A stretch of 64,000 bases of DNA, taken from Phytobacter diazotrophicus. GTDB lineage: Bacteria; Pseudomonadota; Gammaproteobacteria; Enterobacterales; Enterobacteriaceae. The stretch is from the NCBI GenBank assembly GCA_004346725.1, contig SMDE01000004.1:186001-250000 (forward strand), in the 5' to 3' direction. Below the pieces are notes generated by a model that was not told where the DNA came from, did no database searches, and saw only the letters and a program-made list of their open reading frames with translations. Every line of letters begins with the position of its first letter. Position 1 is the first letter of the stretch. Shown piece by piece: positions 55,574-62,142 of the stretch. The position numbers and the translations under genes are program-made.

Positions 55574-56218
55574 TTATTTTTGAGTAATGCTGTACAAAAA
55601 GAATTCCCAGTACTGATTGAGCGGGTCGGCAGACTGGAACAGTTTGGCGCGCATCACGGCGCCTTCCCAGCCGGACCAGAACACCCGCGCCAGTTTTTCC
55701 GGCGAAGCATCCTGTGGAATAACGCCTTGCGCTTGCGCCTCGGTAAAGCAACGGGCGACGCGCGTTTCCCACTTTTCGAGGATCGCTTTTAATCGTTGGG
55801 GGAACGCTTCGGGTAAGAGGGGGGACTCCTGTAGTAGGTTGCCAACAAGACAACCGCGGCGAAACTGATATTTCGCCATCCCCTGACCCGCATGAAGCAC
55901 AAAAGCGGCCATCCGCTCAAGCGGCGGCAGGGTGCCATCAAGCAGGAATTTGTCTAATTTATGGGCAAAAAAGGAACCGTAGGCTGCAAGCACCGCCATG
56001 CCAAATTCCTGTTTGCTCTTAAAGCAGTGGTAAAACGATCCCTTCGGTACGGCGATATTTTTAATGACCGCATCGATACCCGCCGACAAATATCCCGTCT
56101 CCGTCAGCACCGCCAGACCCGAACGAATCAGTTCCTGGCGGGTGTCGGTAAACGCGCGTTCGACCTTTGGAGGCCTGCCACGCCGGGGTTTTTGCGCAAC
56201 GACCGTTTCGTTACTCAT
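55574..56218 (-). CDS. acuR: TetR-family regulator, AcuR-like
   Basis: The product has 214 residues. The HTH is LTETGYLSAGIDAVIKNIAV with PKGSFYHCFKSKQEF following. A basic N-terminal arm (QKPRRGRPPK) precedes it. The C-terminal ligand domain has CLVGNLLQESPLLPEAF. It lies 57 bases upstream of acuI. AcuR homologues repress acuI and are released by acrylate; applying that here is inference from neighbourhood and family. Confidence 0.75.
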   Translation of the reverse strand: MSNETVVAQKPRRGRPPKVERAFTDTRQELIRSGLAVLTETGYLSAGIDAVIKNIAVPKGSFYHCFKSKQEFGMAVLAAYGSFFAHKLDKFLLDGTLPPLERMAAFVLHAGQGMAKYQFRRGCLVGNLLQESPLLPEAFPQRLKAILEKWETRVARCFTEAQAQGVIPQDASPEKLARVFWSGWEGAVMRAKLFQSADPLNQYWEFFLYSITQK

Positions 56219-56221
56219 AAT

Positions 56222-56238
56222 TTAGACCGATTGGTTTT
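56222..56238. promoter_or_regulatory. TetR-type operator candidate
   Basis: An imperfect palindrome centred on ACC-GATT-GGT lies four bases before the acuR start codon. TetR repressors often bind such sites (TAGACC...GGTCTA) over their own promoter. Confidence 0.5.
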
Positions 56239-56436
56239 AATTGTCGCCAGCCTACGCGCAATCGGAATGCTTAGCAAGCGAAGCGAGGGGAATGGCTTTA
56301 CGGTACATGAAGAAAGTCTGGAACCTTGCTTCCGGTTTTGGCTGTGATTAAGTGCGCTTCACCTGATTTTCTTTCACCTTGCAGATTATCACTTTGCGGC
56401 TATATAGCTTTTGGCCTATATTTATAAGGAAATCTT

Positions 56437-56790
56437 GTGTGGGAAATTAAAACAACGGACAGGTTTGATGAGTGGTTAATCGCTCAAAATGATCACACGC
56501 GTGCGAGCGTTTTGGCGGCGCTGATCGTGTTGCGAACGAAAGGCCCCGGATTGCCCAGACCCTGGGCCGACACGATAAAAGGGGCGCGCTACAGCAATAT
56601 GAAGGAGCTGCGAATTCAGTGTCGTGGGGAGCCGATACGCGCTTTTTTCGCTTTTGATCCCAGACGGGCGGCTATTGTGCTGTGCGCAGGAAGTAAAGCT
56701 GGAAATGAAAAACGTTTCTACGCCGAAATGATTTCGCGAGCTGAGCAGGAATATGCAAACTATCTGAAAAAACCAGAGAAAGAGGAGTAA
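56437..56790 (+). CDS. HigB/RelE-like toxin (Gp49 family)
   Basis: The product has 117 residues and starts with GTG at 56437 (AAGGA upstream), reading VWEIKTTDRFDEWLIAQND. LPRPWADTIKGARYSNMKEL and RAFFAFDPRRAAIVLCAGSK match the phage-derived Gp49-like/HigB family of ribosome-dependent mRNA interferases. The lysine-rich C-terminus is typical. The toxin gene precedes the antitoxin, as in higBA. Confidence 0.88.
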   Translation: MWEIKTTDRFDEWLIAQNDHTRASVLAALIVLRTKGPGLPRPWADTIKGARYSNMKELRIQCRGEPIRAFFAFDPRRAAIVLCAGSKAGNEKRFYAEMISRAEQEYANYLKKPEKEE

Positions 56791-56792
56791 AT

Positions 56793-57095
56793 ATGGGCAG
56801 AACGCTGGAACAACTGCTTGCGGATGAAAAACCAGAGGTTGTGGCACAGGCTGAGTCGATGGCGACTGAGACTCTCCTGAACATTCACCTGGCCGAACTG
56901 CGTGAGAAAGTGCAAAAAACGCAGGTGGAAATGGCGCATGCACTGGGGATACGGCAACCTACGGTGGCGGGAATGGAAAAACCGGGTCGCGATGTAAAAC
57001 TGTCGACGCTTAAGCGCTACGTTGAAGCCACTGGCGGTAAGCTTCGTCTTGATATCGAACTGCCTGATGGGTCGCATTACGCCTTCGTTGTATAA
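56793..57095 (+). CDS. HigA-like antitoxin (XRE HTH)
   Basis: The product has 100 residues and starts 2 bases after the toxin stop, with AGGAGTAA overlapping it. The Cro/CI-type HTH is TQVEMAHALGIRQPTVAGME. The C-terminal strand (KLRLDIELPDGSHYAF) is typical of HigA. It should bind and neutralise the toxin and repress the operon. Confidence 0.9.
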   Translation: MGRTLEQLLADEKPEVVAQAESMATETLLNIHLAELREKVQKTQVEMAHALGIRQPTVAGMEKPGRDVKLSTLKRYVEATGGKLRLDIELPDGSHYAFVV

Positions 57096-57171
57096 CCCGT
57101 GAGCATTAGCGAGACAGGGACAAAAAAGACTATGATTAGGCTACGCCTGTCGCGTCTGAGGAAAGGAAATC

Positions 57172-58122
57172 ATGCGTCGTATTAAACTGTTTTATGGCCT
57201 TTTTATTTTGCTCGCCAGTCAGAGCGTGCTGGCGGTGAGTTACCCATTGCCGCCGGAGGGAAGCCGCCTGGTCGGCAGCGTGCAGGTCGTCACCGTGCCG
57301 CAGGGTAATACGCTGCCGCTGGAGGCCTTTGCCGCGCAGTACGGCCAGGGGTTGAGCAATATGCTGGAGGCCAATCCCGGTGTTGATCCTTTCCTGCCAA
57401 AAGCGGGTTCCGAACTGATTGTGCCGCAGCAGATCATTTTGCCCGACACGGTGCGTCAGGGCATCGTAGTGAATGTCGCTGAAATGCGCCTTTACTACTA
57501 CCCCAAAGACAGCAATACCGTTGAGATCCTGCCTATTGGCATTGGTCAGGCCGGACGCGAAACGCCACGTAACTGGGTTACTGCTGTTGAACGTAAGCAG
57601 GAAGGCCCCACCTGGTCTCCTACGCCGAACACCCGTCGCGAATATGCCAAAGAGGGGAAAACCCTGCCTGCGATGGTGCCTGCCGGGCCGGATAATCCGA
57701 TGGGGCTGTATGCTATTTATATCGGCAAGCTGTATGCCATCCATGGGACCAACGCCAATTTCGGCATCGGGCTGCGCGTCAGCCAGGGCTGCATTCGTCT
57801 GCGTAATGACGACATCAAATATCTCTTCGATAATGTGCCGGTGGGCACCCGTGTGCAGTTGATTGACCAGCCGGTGAAAGCGACCGTAGAACCGGATGGC
57901 AGCCGCTGGGTTGAAGTCCACGAACCGCTATCGCGCAATCGCGCCGAGTTTGAATCCACCAATAAAGTGCCGTTGCCTCTGACGCCAGCGTTACATGCCG
58001 TCATTAAAGGCGAGGGTGTGGATGCGTTGAGGGCGGCTGAGGTGCTTGAACGCCGCTCCGGGATGCCAGTGAACATCAGCGAGTCCGCGCACAGCGCTGG
58101 TTTGAGTAAAGAACGGTTGTAA
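57172..58122 (+). CDS. erfK: L,D-transpeptidase ErfK (LdtA)
   Basis: This periplasmic enzyme links Braun lipoprotein to peptidoglycan through diaminopimelate. It has 316 residues. The signal peptide is [20 protein letters not shown], cleaved near residue 22. A LysM-like domain spans about residues 35-85 ([20 protein letters not shown]). The YkuD domain has the catalytic set [20 protein letters not shown], with His and Cys (shown residues 196-215). SD AGGAAA precedes the ATG. E. coli erfK also adjoins a tRNA-Asn. Confidence 0.94.
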   Translation: MRRIKLFYGLFILLASQSVLAVSYPLPPEGSRLVGSVQVVTVPQGNTLPLEAFAAQYGQGLSNMLEANPGVDPFLPKAGSELIVPQQIILPDTVRQGIVVNVAEMRLYYYPKDSNTVEILPIGIGQAGRETPRNWVTAVERKQEGPTWSPTPNTRREYAKEGKTLPAMVPAGPDNPMGLYAIYIGKLYAIHGTNANFGIGLRVSQGCIRLRNDDIKYLFDNVPVGTRVQLIDQPVKATVEPDGSRWVEVHEPLSRNRAEFESTNKVPLPLTPALHAVIKGEGVDALRAAEVLERRSGMPVNISESAHSAGLSKERL

Positions 58123-58137
58123 ATCACAGATAAAAAA

Positions 58138-58155
58138 GCCCGCATCTGGGCGGGC
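58138..58155. terminator. Bidirectional terminator between erfK and yjfB-like gene
   Basis: Stem GCCCGC / GGCGGGC-type pairing with A-tract on the left side. It lies between the convergent erfK and small minus-strand gene. Confidence 0.7.
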
Positions 58156-58214
58156 CTGGCAGCATAGGTACTCAGGAATGCCCAATAAACGCAAGCGTAA
58201 TTGGGCAAACTTGC

Positions 58215-58406
58215 TTATGCGGTGGTATTCACGTGACGACCAATTGACGGATTTGCCGGCACCTGAGGTATCTGATTAATGATACCGGTTGCCGTTGCCT
58301 CCTGGTTATCCAGCGCTTTTCTCAGGACAATGGTGCTGACCTGGTTCTGGAGGTTATAAGCACTGAGACTGGTCGATAATGATGCGATTTGCAATGTATC
58401 CATTTC
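58215..58406 (-). CDS. YjfB-family putative motility protein
   Basis: The product has 63 residues from the ATG at 58406 (AGGA upstream). MDTLQIASLSTSLSAYNLQN followed by QVSTIVLRKALDNQEATATG matches the YjfB family, small proteins of unclear function sometimes linked to motility. The C-terminus is proline- and glycine-rich (QIPQVPANPSIG). It is a single gene. Confidence 0.7.
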   Translation of the reverse strand, partial: EMDTLQIASLSTSLSAYNLQNQVSTIVLRKALDNQEATATGIINQIPQVPANPSIGRHVNTTA

Positions 58407-58550
58407 GATCATCCTATTGTTAACAAACAAAAAATCTAACAGTGCGAGGACAAAGCCTCACAGTATCATCGGCATGTTCCGGTAAAACCTTAGAAAAGAA
58501 TAAGTGCCCACTGCGGATTTGTCGAATGAACGGCGTGTGCTGCGCTGGAA
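58407..58550. other. Short intergenic region
   Basis: No gene is recognised between the YjfB-like gene promoter and the tRNA-Asn fragment. The promoter of the YjfB-like gene should lie at its left end. Confidence 0.4.
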
Positions 58551-58609
58551 AGCAAAAACCCGCTTAAGTTGCCTTAAGCGGGTTTTCTAAATTTGGCTCC
58601 TCTGACTGG
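58551..58609 (-). repeat. tRNA-Asn 3' fragment with terminator; end of island 2
   Basis: On the minus strand this reads as the last 16 bases of tRNA-Asn (CCAGTCAGAGGAGCCAA core at 58609-58593) and its terminator stem CCCGCTTAAG / CTTAAGCGGG. Stem and flank match those of the intact gene at 39080. The rest of the tRNA is missing, so this is the tRNA-distal attachment site of an element extending to the right. An intact tRNA-Asn copy is expected beyond the window. Confidence 0.88.
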
Positions 58610-58837
58610 GATCGCCTTTGCCATTAACTGGCTGATTGGTAAGCTAAACCTAAAAATTGAGGTTGTCAAGACCACCAGAATGACCACCATTTTTTTCTGG
58701 TTTTTCCTTTCTGAACGCAAGCCGAGTATTATGGTTTGTACACCACCTCATCTATGCTTTCCTTCAAACCAGATAAAGCGCAAAAAAGCTGCGGTAGATA
58801 AGCCAAGGATTGCTACATAACATCAGGAGCCAGATAA
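58610..58837. other. Non-coding island terminus with similarity to island 1
   Basis: The bases right after the core (GGATCGCC, then ATTAACTGGCT, then TGTCAAGACCACCAGA at about 58655-58680) closely parallel those at 30604-30665 of island 1 (GGATCGCC, ATTAATTGGCT, TGTCAAGACCACCAGA). No gene is seen. It may contain accessory sites for the integrase or its directionality factor. Confidence 0.6.
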
Positions 58838-59836
58838 ATGATGGAAGGTCAATTAATTTTCTGTTCGGATTCGATCCTGCGCTTTCGCTCTGACTATGAT
58901 GAAACAACAGCACTTTCGTTGCTATCAATCCAGAAAACTATTTCAGATACCGATCCCTTTTTTCTTCTCAGGTTCTTTCGTCATACCGTGATGATTGAAG
59001 AAGGAACAACACTGGCGAATATCTTTTTTGCCATTGAGCCTTGGAAGGAACTGCTAACCGCTTATTTGGATCGGGATGTTGGGGCCTATATTGACGAAGT
59101 AAGAAAACCATCCAAACCCACCACATGGAATCTGGAGTGGATTGGCATTGATCGCCGAAGCTCTGTTTACCGCGCATATCAGCATCAGGATATGGGAGAC
59201 GGTGAGGATTTTACAGCTTGGTTCAATCGTGAGCGGATCCCCACCGACGAGTTTGATATAGAAAGTAGCTGCGATGCTTCCGGTTTTATCAAAGGTGATA
59301 AAGAACGCTGGAGCCTTAGCGAAAATGTCCACGAAATTAAAAACCTACCTGTAATCCTCTACAACAAGCAAACGCTGATGACCTTGCAGAAGGATGAGTT
59401 GCTAAGAGAAAGTGTCTCTGGGGTGAATAGTACCGATCGTAGCCGTTTCGTTTATGGGGATACCTCTTTTTCCTTCTATGAAGTGATGGAAGCCATTTTC
59501 ATTAGCGGTTTGTTCTTCTATACCCCAAGTGCTGCTACGAGCTGCTTTGACGGATTAAAAAATAGTCTCAATGGACTGGAAAGCGAGGTATCGAAGGAGA
59601 CTGAATCTAATCTCACTGACGGTGGAGAAGATAAACAGCTAAAAATAGAAGTTGCCGATGGGGCCTTTGATTCCCTGATTACCCACATGGAGTCTGAAAC
59701 CGAAAACTGGCAACTTATCAAAAAACGATGCCAAAATGAGAGTTCTTTGCCACTCAGGATTGGGGTTATTACACCGGCAAAGCCGCCGGAGTTGCGCTTA
59801 TGCGGTGAGATTTATCGGGATAGCGGTGAAGTTTAA
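58838..59836 (+). CDS. Unknown protein upstream of muk-like operon
   Basis: The product has 332 residues; AGGAG lies eight bases before the ATG. I do not recognise the family. It appears soluble, with short hydrophobic patches only (FISGLFFYTPSAATSCF near residue 228). No Walker, helix-turn-helix or nuclease motif stands out; it does not resemble the TOPRIM-type JetD. An acidic, low-complexity segment (LESEVSKETESNLTDGGEDK) occurs near residues 248-268. It lies 139 bases before the mukF-like gene on the same strand and may be a fourth component or an unrelated island gene. Confidence 0.55.
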   Translation: MMEGQLIFCSDSILRFRSDYDETTALSLLSIQKTISDTDPFFLLRFFRHTVMIEEGTTLANIFFAIEPWKELLTAYLDRDVGAYIDEVRKPSKPTTWNLEWIGIDRRSSVYRAYQHQDMGDGEDFTAWFNRERIPTDEFDIESSCDASGFIKGDKERWSLSENVHEIKNLPVILYNKQTLMTLQKDELLRESVSGVNSTDRSRFVYGDTSFSFYEVMEAIFISGLFFYTPSAATSCFDGLKNSLNGLESEVSKETESNLTDGGEDKQLKIEVADGAFDSLITHMESETENWQLIKKRCQNESSLPLRIGVITPAKPPELRLCGEIYRDSGEV

Positions 59837-59975
59837 GTCGTTACCGATTTCTACAGCGGTTTTGAGGTGGAGGCTAAATTTATGTCCATGTTTCAACGAG
59901 AAAAAAGGATCTTCTGCTATTAATCTGATATAACAGCATGGAGACTGAACGAGAAAAGCCGAGGTGAGCTTTATC

Positions 59976-61376
59976 ATGGACAATGTCGCACCTATACCGC
60001 AGCAGTTTACTAGCCCACTAAACTACATACTGTTAAAAATCAGTAAATACCAGCCTAATTTACATCTTACCCCTAATGAGTTTAGCTATCTGGCGGCGAT
60101 GGCTATGTGGGGTATCGAGGACTCGGATGTCGAATCAAATAGTGGGCATTACTTTGGACAATCCGGCTACGATGAGACGACATGTTACAGCATCATCCGT
60201 TATGTGGATGAAAGAATTAATGAAGATCCTAATACCTCAGATGTTCGGGTTAATAACTTTCTGAAACGAGCGCTGGAACAGGGATTGTTGTCACTGGCCG
60301 GAATGTCTGTCGCTGATGTGGGGGGAACATATCGTCTGACTCAGTTGGCACATGATTTGTTAAAACCTTTTCAACAATCTGATGAATTAGAGGATAAAGA
60401 AACATTAAGCCAACGTTATCTGAGAATTGATCAGGAACTGTCCAGTTTAAATGCTGCCAGCGATGGAGACAATATTACTGATAGTGAATGGTTGGTGAAG
60501 GTAGACCTTTTTTTACCGAGCCTGAAGGATCTGCTGACAGGTGTTTTTAAAAATCAGGAATTCCTTATCTCTAAATTTCATTCAATGCGCTCCGAGATAC
60601 AAACCGAAATTGGTATTTCTCTGGAAACGGAAATTCAGCAACTTCTGGAAATAATACGCACGCTGGCTGGTCAGATCAACGATTTGAGAATGTTAGTAAT
60701 GAATCGTGCCGATGCGGTATTAATGCAACTGGAAATTTTGCAAAATACAGTCGTACAAAAAGGTGGGGCTCAGCGATTAAAAAATACATTATCCTCTTTG
60801 TTTGGTTCATTAATGGATGTTCGAGAATTCGCTAATCATTCCTTAAGGGATTTATCCGGATTCTTTAGCAGCGTGCTGGACCGTATACGCATCCGTATCG
60901 CGTTAGATCCCAATGCTAATCTGGGATATTTAATCGATCGTACTATCGAGTTGTTTGGTCGGTCATCATGGTCGTTAGCATTACCTTCGACCATTAAGCT
61001 AATGCAATTACGTGAATGGGACACACCGCCGCCTCCGGCGGATAATGCGTTGTTCCTCGATGATAATGATGATGAAGAATTGGTGCGGGAGATGCCTGCG
61101 TTTCAGTTAGAGAGTTTCGCAAAGGAGTTTGTTGAAAAGGCATTAAGTGATAATAAACCGGTGAGTAACGTTTCTGTTATCAGAAATATTTTAAGTAAAT
61201 TCCCATTCAATGAAACGGATCGCTTTCGCTTGGCACAGTGTACAATAAAAGAACTGATGAAACAGAGTGACAATATTCAGGATGATATCTCCCCGGAATG
61301 GGTTTTAATGGATGAGTCAGCAAATTACGAAATCGAAGAGCAATGGTTAATTTCACAGGGTGATCTCAATGACTGA
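59976..61376 (+). CDS. MukF-like kleisin
   Basis: The product has 466 residues from the ATG at 59976 (GAGGTG upstream); GTG 59964 is in frame. The order of features follows E. coli MukF (440 aa): an N-terminal winged-helix region (NFLKRALEQGLLSLAGMSVA then GGTYRLTQLAHDLL), a helical linker, a SSWSLALPSTIKLMQLREWD block matching [20 protein letters not shown], an acidic stretch, and a C-terminal winged helix (VIRNILSKFPFNETDRFRLA) that would bind the MukB head. Sequence is strongly diverged from the housekeeping protein. It overlaps the mukE-like gene by 8 bases. Confidence 0.8.
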   Translation: MDNVAPIPQQFTSPLNYILLKISKYQPNLHLTPNEFSYLAAMAMWGIEDSDVESNSGHYFGQSGYDETTCYSIIRYVDERINEDPNTSDVRVNNFLKRALEQGLLSLAGMSVADVGGTYRLTQLAHDLLKPFQQSDELEDKETLSQRYLRIDQELSSLNAASDGDNITDSEWLVKVDLFLPSLKDLLTGVFKNQEFLISKFHSMRSEIQTEIGISLETEIQQLLEIIRTLAGQINDLRMLVMNRADAVLMQLEILQNTVVQKGGAQRLKNTLSSLFGSLMDVREFANHSLRDLSGFFSSVLDRIRIRIALDPNANLGYLIDRTIELFGRSSWSLALPSTIKLMQLREWDTPPPPADNALFLDDNDDEELVREMPAFQLESFAKEFVEKALSDNKPVSNVSVIRNILSKFPFNETDRFRLAQCTIKELMKQSDNIQDDISPEWVLMDESANYEIEEQWLISQGDLND

Positions 61377-62142
61377 GCTTGAATCTACACAGGGTGATCA
61401 ATTTAATACATTTCTGGATGTGATGAAATCACCTCTATTCCCTGTTGTAGATTATAAATTACGTAGAGGGATTAATATATTACCTGCGGATTATATGCTG
61501 TATTCATTTATTAATCAGGCATTTAATCCGCTTTGTGAATATTACGACTGCTTGTCTTTATCTTTATGTTTTTCCAATGAATCTGTTTATTACTTACTGC
61601 CTCAGCGCCGTGGGTAAATACCATTAGAGCGATTTAATGAGTTGCAGATGGTCACTGGTTTGATTATTGTCGCAATGGAACTCGAAAAACAGCTTAGCCA
61701 AAAAGAGTGGTTTACCACGAATCAACTACTGGAGCGAATGAGTAATCAATTATCTGAAACCAGAATGCTGGAGTTATTTCGCCGTCGTCCTGGTCAACAG
61801 ACCCAATACGATTTATCTAAAATCCAGGATGAAATAAGAAAGTCGCTCATAGTATTCGATCGCTATGCTTTTATTCAACTCTCTAAGGATCGGCAATCCT
61901 TCCAGACAACACCCGCTATCTATCGTTTTATTGAACCGCTGCGAGGATTACAGCAAGAGTCAGAAATTCCACAACGCCTGGCTGAACTGATCCAAGACGG
62001 TTATCTGGTCAATATTGATGAAGCAGCGCGGGATAGTGTAGATGAAGATTTGGCAGAGAGCGAGCGTTTCTCTGCCGAAGAAGAAATGGATGCAACGGGT
62101 GATTTATTTGCTTCCGGGACTCATGAAGGGGAACAATTGTGA
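61369..62142 (+). pseudogene. MukE-like gene interrupted by an in-frame TAA
   Basis: The ATG at 61369 overlaps the mukF stop. Reading continues to TAA at 61615-61617, then the same frame stays open to 62142. Both halves match MukE in register: FLDVMKSPLFPVVDYKLRRG and VYYLLPQRRG before the stop, IPLERFNELQMVTGLIIVAM just after it; E. coli MukE has [20 protein letters not shown] at this place. Without the stop it would be a protein of about 257 residues. A TTG at 61642 could restart translation of a C-terminal part. Either the gene is inactivated, is read through, or the base is a sequencing error. Confidence 0.82.
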
